A DNA stretch of 64,000 nt from the NCBI GenBank assembly GCA_921293015.1, contig OV121096.1:22021729-22085728 (forward strand). Reading direction: 5' to 3'. Under the pieces are notes generated by a model. It was not told the DNA's origin, searched no databases, and was given only the letters and a program-made list of their open reading frames with translations. The DNA comes from Phorcus lineatus. Its lineage: Eukaryota > Mollusca > Gastropoda > Trochida > Trochidae. The position numbers and the translations under genes were made by a program. Position 1 is the stretch's first letter, and each line of letters opens with the position of its first letter. Positions 24,791-34,896 of this stretch are shown one piece after another.

Positions 24791-25611
24791 GTGCAGCAGT
24801 ATTACACTAGTTTAATATCGCTGGATAGATATTACACTGCAGTATCTTACACGGGCGAGTAATAAAAAGTGTTTTTCAAAGACTTATAAGCCACAGAACT
24901 AATGGCTTCTTGTTTCATATAATTAGAAATATTTGAGAGTCTTAAAATACTAGAAATCATTTAATTTGCATTTATGGTCGGTATTCTCATAACCTGACAG
25001 GACTAGAGCCGACCCAATAGATTACTAGGATCCCAACGTGGCACCCTTTACTAAGCACCTGATAACATTCCGAGGCACATTCAACATTTACAACTGCCAG
25101 ACAACTAGTTTTGTATAACACCATCAGTAAATAATCAGTAGGAGCATGGTAACAAGCGCATGCCACAAGCCATCTGGCTACTGTTTGTGATCTCCACCTA
25201 TAAGGCTTCTCTAATTTCTCTAACCTTTCCGATCATTCACCACAAAATTTAGCATTTATCACTAGTCAGTTCTCATCGTATTGCTCATGTCGCAAATGCT
25301 CTATGTGATTATATCTCGAGAATGTAAATTATAGATGACAGTATCAATCTGATTAACATTTAATGGTTTGATTCGTCCAATGGCAAGGTAATATTCAGGC
25401 AGACAATGATTACAATGAGTGAGGTGCGATAGTTGATTGGGATGATTGAGCAGGAAAATAAGTACATAACGTTTTACTAGGCTGAAGTTTCGTTCTGTGA
25501 TGATTCCAAACGACTGTGCCTGATAAAATAGTTTCAAGTTAGTGACAATGTAAAAAGTGAATTTGTAAGAAAAACTTCAGATCAAAATGAAATTAGTAAA
25601 GAATACAAAGT
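24791..25611. other. AT-rich DNA, no recognised gene
   Basis: No gene seen. The 78-codon minus frame 25301-25537 has no recognisable motif. Confidence 0.5.
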
Positions 25612-25845
25612 CTCAGTTATTTAACACGTGGATGAAAATCATTCAAAGGAGAGAGGGACAGAACGGAGAAACGGAAAGAAAGGGATCTGACGGAAAGAAA
25701 GGTATAGTGAAAGATAGACATCAGATTTTAAAACACTCAAATTTAATCTAGCTTCCTGCCAGGAGCGTCAGCTCTGTCTGGCATAACTCTTAGGGTCTCC
25801 GAAGCATCCAAATCGACACACCAGGATAAGGTACCAAGTCAAGCG
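25612..25845 (-). mobile_element. SINE-B, degraded copy
   Basis: Blocks AACACGTGGATGA, GACGGAAAGAAAGG, CACTCAAATTTAATCT and CCAGGAGCG...CTGGCATAA..CT are in family order. The tail is missing. Confidence 0.8.
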
Positions 25846-25865
25846 TATGATCCATCACCTTATGT

Positions 25866-25877
25866 AAATCCTTTTGG
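25866..25877. repeat. Target-site duplication of SINE-A copy (left)
   Basis: AAATCCTTTTGG recurs at 26127-26138. Confidence 0.9.
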
Positions 25878-26126
25878 AGGTGAGGTGAGTTGGTGTTTTA
25901 CGCCGCTTTCAAGATTATTTCACTTATATCGCGGCTGCTAGTATCATTGCAGGGAGAAAGCCCGCAACACCATTGTGGCTATGCAATGCGGTGAAACCTG
26001 CGAGCATCGGCAGGAACTGGCGAACCATGGGTGGTACTGCGCTGATTTTCAGTGCAGCATTGCACCCAAACCTGACTGCGTGTAGAACAGTTCTCTACTG
26101 TAGACAAAGTTGCCGAGCCCCTGGCG
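25878..26126 (-). mobile_element. SINE-A, 5'-truncated copy with TSD
   Basis: It runs from the AGGTGAGGTGAG tail to GCCAGGGGCTCGGCAACTTT (minus strand), ending just 3' of the B box. The perfect TSD shows that truncation happened during integration, not by later deletion. Confidence 0.95.
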
Positions 26127-26674
26127 AAATCCTTTTGGATATGACACAATGTAGGTATAACACATACATGATATTGCTGTTATTTGTAATAACAGAAATC
26201 ATATACTTTTACAAAACGTATTAAGCCTCCTTTATGTTTATGCAGTTTACTTCTAGCACCAGCTGAGTGCAACTGTGATTTGATTAAGCTGTATATAGTG
26301 AACACTTTGGGCATTTTGATTAATTTGACACTGTATATTTGAAGTAAAATTTACCATTTTACCATTACACCTGTAGTCACTGTCAGTCTGTAATAAGAAT
26401 GATAACCACTTCCATACAAATCACGAGAAGAGCAACAGGCTATAAAAAAAAAAAAGAACTTTAGCAAGTAGAGAGATAAACGAGTTAATAAGTAGAGATA
26501 CTTTTTCAGAGCTTCTGAAATGTCTCATTGAATGAGTTGTCAAAAATGATTAGGTTTAGGAGTGATGGCACCACGTTATATTTTTACATTTAAATAACGT
26601 AATGTCAGCTGTTTCACAAAACGTTTACATAAATGATATTAACACTTTTTACTGTTATGCAACTCAATGACAGA

Positions 26675-26897
26675 TGCCTTTAGATCCCTTTCTCCCTGAC
26701 CTGTCCACTCTCTTTTGGATGATTTTCATCTACGTTTTATAACTTGAATATTGTTGAAAACACATTAATGAGTTATTAGTTAACGCCGCTAGGGCAATAT
26801 TTCAGCCATTTGCAGCGTTAAACACATTAAACCTTCGTATTAAGACATAGGTTGTATTAGAATTTATGACGGAGCTACCTCTGTTGGGAGAGTATGC
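26675..26897. repeat. Repeat fragments: SINE-B tail piece and family C end
   Basis: 26,685-26,775 (plus) holds CCTGACCTGTCCACTCTCTT and TTTGGATGATTTTCATC of SINE-B. A second tail-like piece with GTTAACGCCGCTAGG and GCGTTAAACACATTAA follows to 26,832. 26,850-26,897 (minus) is a family C end: AATTTATGACGGAGCTACCT then CTGTTGGGAGAG. Confidence 0.7.
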
Positions 26898-27116
26898 TGA
26901 AATAATTAACATAAGATAAAATATGAAAATAGTTTAATGTAAGGTAGAATCGTTTGTTCCATTTATAGCATCAGTACATTCCCCATGTTGAGTAATGTAT
27001 CTACCGAAACATTTAACACATACACTGGAATAATCGCATTAAAAATGATGTTAAATGAAACACGACGTTATCACGTTTGATGTAGAGTTAATGTAAAGTT
27101 TGGGACAACGTGTCTT
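26898..27116. other. No recognised gene
   Basis: Short AT-rich stretch, no feature seen. Confidence 0.5.
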
Positions 27117-27530
27117 CGTCATAGTCATTATTTTAGTCGTATTTCTATGAAACACCCAAAAATCTGATTTTACTTTAAAAAGGCACATCTATGGAGTTAT
27201 GGTTCACATATATATGTCAAGTTTAGTGTAGTTATCATGTACATTAATAAATTAGATACAATGAAAATTAAGTTCATATAGCCACTGTTTTATTAATGTT
27301 TCCGTGAAAACTGCAAAATACTTAATCAATGTGTAGTTCAACCCTCAAAGGGCACATCTGGGAATCATGGTTGTTATGAGTGAGAAGTTTGGCGAAGCTA
27401 GAGTGTATAGTTTAGGAGATATGCCCCGGACAAATTTCTGGCACAAACGGACAGACTAGTCAGCCGGACAGAGTAAACGCCGCGCCGCGTAAGCGGGGGG
27501 TGGGGAGTGTAAGCGGGGGTGGCTAACATG
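27117..27530 (+). repeat. Decayed molluscan-type repeat with G-rich tract
   Basis: Two diverged modules with GGCACATCTATGGAGTTATG (27,181) and GGGCACATCTGGGAATCATG (27,350) are followed by GGAGATATGCCCCGGACAAA and ACGGACAGACTAGTCAGC. I associate this arrangement from memory with a repeat common in molluscan non-coding DNA. A G-rich duplicate (GTAAGCGGGGG, twice) closes it. Confidence 0.5.
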
Positions 27531-27906
27531 TGATAACTGATAGTAGCATGTAATTAGCGAGATGTTATCCCCATTTATACTTAATGATCTATATCAGAAG
27601 CTTCCTTTAAGAACTGTTACCTCATTCAAATCAATTGTTTTACATCTCATTATGTTCCATTCCTACGTACCATAAATAACTGCCATTTTCGATCAAATCA
27701 GCTATTTATTTATATATTATGTAACCAGACTCTTGATGAATATGGGCTGATCAAACACTCCGTGGAATCTTTGAAGTTTAAAGATCTTTAATTTTTGTGA
27801 TTTACTCTTGGTAGAATGGATATCGATTAAAACTTTTTGAAACCACCAGTCATCGAAGACTTAAGTGGCATCATGAAAGCTAAAGCGGAAACTCTATGCT
27901 ATTGTA
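27531..27906. other. No recognised gene
   Basis: No feature seen. Confidence 0.4.
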
Positions 27907-28115
27907 GGATTGAGTGAATAATGGGGTTCAACGGGCCATCAACAGCATTTCACTCATTCAACGCGTGGATGACGATCTTGCCAAAGAGAGGGGATACATC
28001 AGGAATAATAGAGATCGAAGGGTTGAGGAAACCAACAAGGATATAGGCATAATGATAGACAGTAGGTTTTGAAACGACTCAAAGGGTGGCGTCCACTGGT
28101 CGACCTGTAAGAGCA
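27907..28115 (-). mobile_element. SINE-B, strongly decayed copy
   Basis: GAGTGAATAATGGGGTTCAA, CGTGGATGACGATC, GATAGACAGTAGGTTTTG and GGTCGACCTGT are in family order with many changes. Confidence 0.65.
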
Positions 28116-28873
28116 ATGAGTCAGATTATTACAGCTAATCAAACACTTTCTGGCAAGAACCGTAGACTTAAGCTTTCATCTCTTTGTACCTCGCTTTATA
28201 ACAAAAAACGTTGGAAGACAAGAAACTTCCCCAACCTAGTGATGAATGTGCAATAGAAATATGAAGAGTAACTACATTTTCTTAAACAATATAGTTGAAA
28301 TTGTTATTTCTAGACATTTTATTCTGGAGAAATTTAGATTTTAACAATACCTAAATAAAAACAAAAAACAGTATAAGAAGTCTCCAATTAGTTAAAGAAT
28401 CATCACCAAATTAATCTCAGAACCATAATGTTCAATTTTAATAGTCAAATTCAAAAATGAGGTGTGAGATACATCGATTTACTTTTGGGTTAATGCGAAA
28501 AAAACAGGCCTACTCTATCTGTTCAAACGTATTTATTTACTGTAAGTTTCCCTCGAACTACGATTCTTTTGTTTTAAATAAAAGCCCTCGATACGATTTG
28601 ATGGAAGTGTTATCAAACTGCAAGTTTTAATTCTAATAAGTGAATTTAGTTATTCAAACGCGCATATTTCTTTTCAAATGGATAATTTCAGGATACTGCA
28701 TAAATTATAACTATTATCGTCAATTATTTAACTTTGGGGATATTTAACTTATTGGAAGATTACACGAATTTGGTTTGATATCTATGATTAGGTCATTAGA
28801 GCATGCGCGCTTGTGAGAAGATTTGTAACAAGAATTTTCTCAGTTTTAATTTATCTATTTCATTCATACCAGG
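28116..28873. other. AT-rich DNA, no recognised gene
   Basis: No feature seen. Confidence 0.5.
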
Positions 28874-29062
28874 GAGTGAGTGATTTGGGGTTTATCTTGT
28901 TAAGAACAATATTTCAGTTATTAACCACGTGGATGACGATCATCCAAAAGAGAGTGGGCAGATCAAGGAGAAAAGGCTCGACTGGATATTGGGAAAAGAT
29001 GGAAAGAAAGGTGAGAGATAGACGACAGATTTTGGAACGACTCAAATGTGGTCTGGCTTAGC
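28874..29062 (-). mobile_element. SINE-B, 5'-truncated copy
   Basis: The tail (GTGAGTGATTTGGGG on plus) through CGTGGATGACGATCATCCAA and GATGGAAAGAAAGG to CTCAAATGTGGTCTGGCTT. The 82-codon frame over it is not a gene. Confidence 0.85.
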
Positions 29063-29082
29063 TGGACTGAAGACCATTATGC

Positions 29083-29281
29083 GTCAAGGAAGCAGTGAGT
29101 TGGGTGAGGTTGGGTGAGGTATTTCAGTTATTAAACACGTGGATGATTAGCATCCAAAAGAGAGTGGACAGATCAGGGAGAAAGGGATCGACAGGACGAG
29201 GTAAAAGACGGAAAGAAAGGCACAGTGAGAGATAGACAAAAGGTTTTAGAACGACTCAAATTTGGTGAGTCAAGGAAGCAG
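29083..29281 (-). mobile_element. SINE-B, 5'-truncated copy with TSD
   Basis: The element itself is 29096-29268. The TSD GTCAAGGAAGCAG (13 bp, perfect) is at 29083-29095 and 29269-29281. The copy lacks its 5' third and part of the tail. It sits 30 bp from the copy at 28874-29062, a second nearby insertion of the same family. Confidence 0.92.
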
Positions 29282-29792
29282 GCGGTATTCCGGCAGAAAA
29301 GTGGGACAGAGGAACAACACTCGAACACAATGCGTAAATTTCAGCGAAAAGCAGTGGTAAGAATATCTACCATCTTATAATCTTTGAAAAATTGCATAAA
29401 ACCTTAAAAGTTTACATCTTTAACGCGTTAGACATTCCAACAAATTCTTGAAATAACAATTAACATCGATATTTATTAATTCAAATACATTAAATACTAT
29501 CTTGGTCTATTCTCTGAACCTACTGATACACTATTGTATGTTCATTTTCTTGATTAATATAATTTAAAAGATAAAAGTAATTGATGATCATATACTTTTA
29601 ATGAAGGAACGAGATATAGTTGATTAATTGCATTCAATTTTGAATAATGCGACCCTCCTGAATTGTAAGAAACAGTTATTTTTTACTCTTCAAATGTTTA
29701 TGCTCTCTTATGTTTGTTTTTTTCATAGCATCGATCCCAAATCATCACCATACGTTAGGCGGTCATTACTCAATCTAATTTCTTATTTCCAC
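29282..29792. other. AT-rich DNA, no recognised gene
   Basis: No feature seen apart from the pyrimidine-rich end that precedes the next exon-like block. Confidence 0.5.
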
Positions 29793-30049
29793 AGAAATGC
29801 TAGAACCGCTTGTTAGGGTTGGATGCCAGTGACCTTACGTTGCCCCTCTGGAGAAAATACCGGACAGCCTTGATGTCAAGCGAGGAGAGTGATGTGGACG
29901 AGTATGGAGGAAAGGTCCTCAAGGTGCTTGCAAGGAACTCGGGAGTCGCAAGAGCTGAAGAAGGTGCAGTGACTGGCAGACTGAAGTTACAGCATGAGTC
30001 GGAAGCCTACGATACCACGGTCACGACGGTTTGAGCTCAAGCTCTAATA
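29793..30049 (+). CDS. Exon-like block encoding an acidic SSEESD motif, with AATAAA
   Basis: This ~240-bp block is clearly richer in GC than its surroundings. It is preceded by a good 3' splice site (TTATTTCCACAG ending at 29,792) and followed by AATAAA at about 30,044. The open frame (about 29,810-30,034) reads LWRKYRTALMSSEESDVDEY and on to KLQHESEAYDTTVTTV-stop. A basic stretch followed by MSSEESD resembles a motif I recall from uncharacterised, multicopy invertebrate proteins that may derive from transposons; no family name is offered. An in-frame stop lies just 3' of the acceptor (TAG at about 29,798), so a downstream acceptor or decay must be assumed. It could be a terminal exon or a relic. 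Confidence 0.4.
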
Positions 30050-30078
30050 AACCCGAGTTTGTTATCCTACTATGATGA

Positions 30079-30354
30079 CACTTTCAAGAATATTTCACTT
30101 CCATCGCGGCCGCTAGTATTATTTCAGGGAGCTTGCCCGCAACATCATTGTGTCTATGCATTGCGGTGAAACCTGCGAGCTTCGGCTGGAACTGGGTGGT
30201 ACTGCACTGAAATCAAGTGTAGCATTGCAACCAAATCTTACTGCGTGTAACAATTCTCTACTGCAGACAAAGTTGCCGAGCCCCTGGCGGGATTGGAGCC
30301 ACGGACCTCTTGATCCGTAGCCTAACGCGCTAACCTCTGCGCTATCCCGCCCCC
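30079..30354 (-). mobile_element. SINE-A, near full-length copy lacking its tail
   Basis: Head GGGGCGGGATAGCGCAGAGG, degenerate B box and body are all present on minus. The GCGTTAAAC tail is replaced by unrelated sequence beyond GTGTCATCATAG. Confidence 0.9.
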
Positions 30355-30434
30355 TACATGAAAGAGACATCGTTTCTCTGATTTGGTAAGAACGTTACCA
30401 CCGTTAAAGTATATGTTGATAACGTTACGGTATA

Positions 30435-30790
30435 GGTGATGTGAGGTGAGTTGGTGTTTAACGCCACTTTCAAGATTATGTGAAATATTATATCGCGGCT
30501 GCTAGTAATAATGCAGGGAGAAAGCCCGCAACACCATTGTGGCTATGCATTGCGGTGAAACCTGCGAGCATCGGCTGGAACTAGCGAACCATGGGTGGTA
30601 CTGCGCTGAAATTCAGTGTAGCATTGCACTCAAACCTAACTGCGTGTAGAACAGTTCTCTACTGCAGACAAAGTTGCCGAGCCCCTGGCGGGATTCGAAC
30701 CACGGACCTCCTGATCCGAAGCCGAACGCGCTAACCACTGTGCTATCCCGCCCCCGCATCGGCTGGAACTAGCGAACCATGAGTGGTACT
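30435..30790 (-). mobile_element. SINE-A, full-length copy plus a 35-bp internal fragment
   Basis: The complete element is 30435-30755 with intact boxes. Abutting its head, 30756-30790 repeats GCATCGGCTGGAACTAGCGA from the SINE interior in the same orientation, probably from a template switch or an earlier nested copy. Confidence 0.92.
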
Positions 30791-30857
30791 TGTTATCTAC
30801 CTCGAGATACTTAACTTTAACTTAAATGAACCCTAAACGAAGTAGTCTCAGAGTAGT

Positions 30858-31092
30858 CAAGCGAGTAAGTTTGGTGTTTAACGTGTTTTGAACACTATCG
30901 CAGAACTATGAAACACGTGGATGACAAGCATCATCATGACTTAGTTTCCGTCTTTTCCCGGATCCTTTCGAAACCTGTCTCTCTGATCTGTCCATTCTCA
31001 TTTTGATACTTGTCATACACATATTTAATAACTGAAAAAAATATTATAAACACGTTAAAATCGTTGCACCAACTCACTCACTCTTTCACTCA
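30858..31092. mobile_element. Two SINE-B tail fragments in opposite orientation
   Basis: 30,858-30,930 is the tail on minus (GTGTTTAACGTGTTTTGAAC, CACGTGGATGACAAGC). 30,945-31,092 is the tail on plus (TTCCGTCTTTTCCC, CTGATCTGTCCATTCTC, CACGTTAAAATCG, CAACTCACTCACTC). Together they make a tail-outward inverted pair. Confidence 0.8.
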
Positions 31093-31492
31093 GATACATG
31101 CATACTCGTGGATTTCATTACATTAAATGAGCGTGCAGCCACACATTTCCTGCTTATTCATCAACTTGACGATATAAACTCGCACGTGTTTTGTTTAGGA
31201 TTCAAATTTCACGTAAAAATATGCATTATGTTTAGCAGGTCATGGGGACAGATACATGTAAGCTGACAGTGGTACAATCTAAGTCGATTTCGCTATCGAA
31301 AAGACAATTTTATTTCATATAAGAATAGATATATCGATATCTTGACTGAGTGGCATATAACTTGCTTGGTCTTAAGATATTGGTATGGAAATAAATAGCA
31401 GCCCTTGGCCATATTTCATGATTAAGGATACATTGACCTATCATCAACCCTTTGAAGTGTTCAAATCATGAACTGCATTATCATCACAAACT

Positions 31493-31759
31493 GGGGGCGG
31501 GATAGCGCAGTGGTTAGCGCGTTCGGCTTCGGATCAGAGGGGCTCGGCAACTTTGTCTGCAGTAGAGAACTGTTCTACACGCAGTCCGGTTTGGGTGCAC
31601 CCATGGTTCGCTAGTTCCAGCCGATGCTCGCAGGTTTCACCGCAATGCATAGCCACATTAGTGTTGCGCGCTTTCTCCCTGCAATAATACTAGCAGCCGC
31701 GATATTAGTGAAATAATCTTGAAAGCGGCGTTAAACACCAACTCACCTCACCTCACCTC
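31493..31759 (+). mobile_element. SINE-A with B box deleted
   Basis: Head GGGGGCGGGATAGCGCAGTG and tail GGCGTTAAACACCAACTCAC are intact, but about 30 bp covering GTGGTTCGAATCCCGCCAG is missing between CGGATCAGAGG and GGCTCGGC. A second gap removes CAATGCTACACTGAATTTC. Such a copy should be transcriptionally dead unless the deletion is later than insertion. Confidence 0.93.
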
Positions 31760-31871
31760 CAGCTTGGGTGACCCTACCAGGAGCATTATACGCTCCGGCT
31801 GGTTAAGCTCTAAGGGTCACTGAAGCACGCAAACCACCACACCACGATAAGGTATAGAGTCAAGTGGTGGA
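31760..31871 (-). mobile_element. SINE-B 5' fragment abutting SINE-A
   Basis: AGCTTGGGTGACCCTACCAG through CCACCACACCACGATAAGGT to GTCAAGTGGTGG is the 5' third of SINE-B on minus. The remaining two thirds are absent, so the SINE-A copy is fused to it. Confidence 0.85.
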
Positions 31872-32455
31872 AATGACATAAGAAAATATATAATCATATA
31901 ACAAATCGACATCTTTGTATTTTCATACGTTTACATTCTGTTGTAAACAATTTTAATGCCATTTTGAATTGTAGATATTTAACACTTTTTTCTTATAACA
32001 ATTTTTCTGCATGTCAAGGTATACCTAAAGAATAACACTTTATTGCTAGCGGTCCCTTCCCTTACTGAATACTCAAAATACATTGCTAAATCAGATTTTC
32101 CGTTCATTTAAAAAGGGTTTTGTAAGTGACGGATAGATTGTACGTTATCAAACGTTATTTTGCTTCGCCTCTTTGCTCTCAGTCATCAAGCGTCATGGAT
32201 AACGAGGCTATTCTACTAGAAGACCATAATTGCTTTCTATAGGACAAGTGTACTACGAGTACCCTCGTTAGCATAACCTACTTTCTGTAATGATGTACAG
32301 CGTTTGCCCTATATCTACCGTTAAGATTACTATCATCCAAGTCTAATGATATGCCACTTGATATATACAGTTCAGTTGTGGGTGGCGATTTGGTTTTGAG
32401 TTTAGCGCTGCTTTCATTACTTTTTAGCTTATCAGGTCGGAAAGACCCAATGGGC
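31872..32455. other. No recognised gene
   Basis: AT-rich lead-in to the minisatellite. The last part (GGTCGGAAAGACCCAATGGG) resembles sequence on the far side of the array (GGGCAATGGGCC, 34,097). Confidence 0.45.
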
Positions 32456-34130
32456 TTATGGCATGGCAAGGCGTCCGGCGTCCGTCCATCCGTCCATCCG
32501 TCCGTCCATCCCTCCATCCGTAAACTTTTCACTTTTTCGACTTCTTCTCCAGAACCAATGACTCTAGAGAGCTGAAATTTTATGTGCATACTCCTTGGCA
32601 AATGAGGATTCTAAATTGTAGATTTCGTGACCCCATGACCCCAAATGGGGTCACAAGGGTCAAAACCTTAAAAATCTATTTTCATCTTCTTCTCCAGTTC
32701 CAAAAGGTCCAGAGAGCTGAATAGTTGTGTGTAGACTCCTTGGGCACTGGAGATTCTAAATTGTAGGTTTGGTGAATCAATGACCCCAAATGAAGTCACA
32801 GGGGTCAAAACCTGAAAAACCTATTTTCATCTTCTTCTCCAGTTCCAAAAGGTCTACAGAGCTGAAAAGGTGTGTGTAGACTCCTTGGCCAACGGGGATT
32901 CTAAATTGTAGGTTTGGTGACCCCATGACCCCAAATGGGGTCACAGGGGTCAAAAACTACAAAACCTAATTTCATCTTTTTCCCTAGTTCCAAAAGGTCT
33001 AGAGAGCTGAAAAGGTGTGTGTAGACTCCTTGGCCAACGGGGATTCTAAATTGTAGGTTTGGTGACCCCATGACCCCAAATGGGGTCACAGGGGTCAAAA
33101 CCTAAAAAACCTAATTTCATCTTTTATCCCTAGTTTGAAAAGGTCTAGAGAGCTGAAAAATTGTGTGAAGACTCCTTGGACACTGGGGATTCTAAATTAT
33201 AGGTTTGGTGACCCCATGACCCCAAATGGGGTCACAGGGGTCAAAACCTAAAAAACCTAATTTCATCTTTTATCCCTTAGTTCGAAAAGGTCTAGAGAGC
33301 TGAAAAATTGTGTGAAGACTCCTTTGACACTGGGGATTCTAAATTATAGGTTTGGTGACCACTTGATCCCAAATGGGGTCACAGGGGTCAAAACCTGAAA
33401 AACCTATTTTCATCTTCGTCTCCAGTTCCAAAAAGTCTAGAGAGCTGAAAAGGTGTGAGGAGACTCCTTGGCCAACGGGGATTCTAAATTATAGGTTTGG
33501 TGACCACTTGACCCCAAATGGGGTCACAGGGGTCAAAACCTGAAAAACCTATTTTCATCTTCTCCAGTTCCAAAAGGTCTAGAGAGCTGAAAAGGTGTGT
33601 GTAGACCCCTTGGCCAACGGGGATTCTAAATTGTAGGTTTGGTGACCCCATGACCCCAAATGGGGTCACAGGGGTCAAAACCTAAAAGACCTAATTTCAT
33701 CATTTTCCCTAGTTCCAAAAGGTCTAGAGAGCTGAAAAATTGTGTGAAGACTCCTTGGACACTGGGGATTCTAAATTGTAGGTTTGGTGACCCCATGACC
33801 CCAAATGAGGTCACAGGGGTCAAAACCTAAAAAAAACTTAATTTCATCTTTTTCCCTAGTTCCAAAAGGTCTGGAGAGCTGAAAAGGTGTGTGTAGACTC
33901 CTTGGACACTGGGGATTCTAAATTGTAGGTTTGGTGACCACTTGACCCCAAATGGGGTCACAGGGGTCAAAACCTTAAAATCCTACTTTCATCTTCTTCT
34001 CCAGTTCCAAAAGGTCTTGATAGCTTAATAGTTGTGTGTAGACTCCTTGGACAATGGGGATTCTGAATTGTAGGTTCGGTGACCCCTTGACCCCAAATGG
34101 GCAATGGGCCTTTTTTATTTGATTGTGAAT
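32456..34130 (+). repeat. Minisatellite, ~145-bp unit, about 11 copies
   Basis: It starts with a (CGTCCATC)n-like tract (32,471-32,522). The landmark ATTCTAAATT then recurs at about 32610, 32755, 32897, 33040, 33189, 33337, 33480, 33622, 33768 and 33913, with ATTCTGAATT at 34058, i.e. every 142-149 bp. Each unit holds TGACCCC-AAAT-GGGGTCA, a perfect 7-bp-stem hairpin, followed by CAGGGGTCAAAACC, then CTTCTCCAGTTCCAAAAGGT and AGAGAGCTGAAAAGGTGTG. Units vary by point changes and TTCTCC versus TTTCCCT blocks. The minus-strand frames with GVMGSPNLQFRIP repeats are by-products. Confidence 0.95.
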
Positions 34131-34246
34131 AACTCTAACGTTGGGACAGGCTACCTTTCCTACACTGCCCATGACCCCATGGTCTAAACCCAAACACCTA
34201 TATCTATCAAAAGTCTGATGAGCTACAGAGCCCATGGCTCTATTTT

Positions 34247-34424
34247 TAACTTATATAACGGCTTAATGTAGAGGAAAAGCCATCAACACGATTGTGGTTA
34301 TACGTTGCGGTGAAAATTGCGAGAATTGGCTGGAACTAGGAAACTATTTGAGGATCTGCGCTGAAATTCAGTGTAGCATTGCACCCAAACCTTACTGTAT
34401 TAATCACTGCGCTATCCCGCCCCC
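34247..34424 (-). mobile_element. SINE-A, old decayed copy
   Basis: The head GGGGGCGGGATAGCGCAGTG survives, then about 60 bp are lost before GGTTTGGGTGCAATGCTACA. The rest is heavily substituted. It is clearly older than the neighbouring copies. Confidence 0.8.
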
Positions 34425-34577
34425 TGGAATAATCAGCCACGATACTTGATATACATACCAAAGGTCAGGGATTACTTCAATAATGATAACTATTATAACA
34501 TTTAAAATACACTCATTGATCTCATATAAAGATTCACTATCGGTTCCAGTCAAACCTTTTCTTTCTCCTGTCTTTCT

Positions 34578-34588
34578 TCATATAAGCT

Positions 34589-34619
<31 letters not shown>

Positions 34620-34896
34620 CCGTGGTTCGAATCCCGCCAGGGGCTTGGCAACTTTGTGTGCAGTAGAGAACTGTTCTACACGCAGTCAGGTTTGGGTGCA
34701 ATGCTACACTGAATTTCAGTGCAGTACCACCCATGGTTCGCTAGTTCCAGCCGATGCTCGAAGGTTTCACCGCAATGCATAGCCACAATGGTGTTGCGGG
34801 CTTTCTCCCTGCAATAATACTAGCAGCCGCGATATAAGTGAAATAATCTTGAAAGCGGCGTTAAATCCCATATCACCTTACCTCATATAAGCTGGG
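34578..34896 (+). mobile_element. SINE-A whose 5' head is replaced by a 30-nt G run
   Basis: The TSD TCATATAAGCTGG(G) is at 34578-34591 and 34883-34896, so the insertion starts at the G run (34589-34618). After the run the sequence resumes at TCCGTGGTTCGAATCCCGCC (B box) and continues normally to the tail. The A box and about 40 nt of head are missing. Either the 5' GGGGGCGGG expanded and the rest was lost, or the run is a sequencing or assembly artefact. The frame with polyglycine/polyproline is not a gene. Confidence 0.9.

Noticed and set aside
23943..26897. A single 2.95-kb family C element bounded by inverted ends
   Set aside because: The two ends are inverted relative to each other, but the flanking 9-mers do not match, the intervening sequence is filled with unrelated repeats, and the ends may be independent solo fragments.
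34483..34782. Polyglycine protein frame
   Set aside because: Translation of the G30 run inside a SINE.
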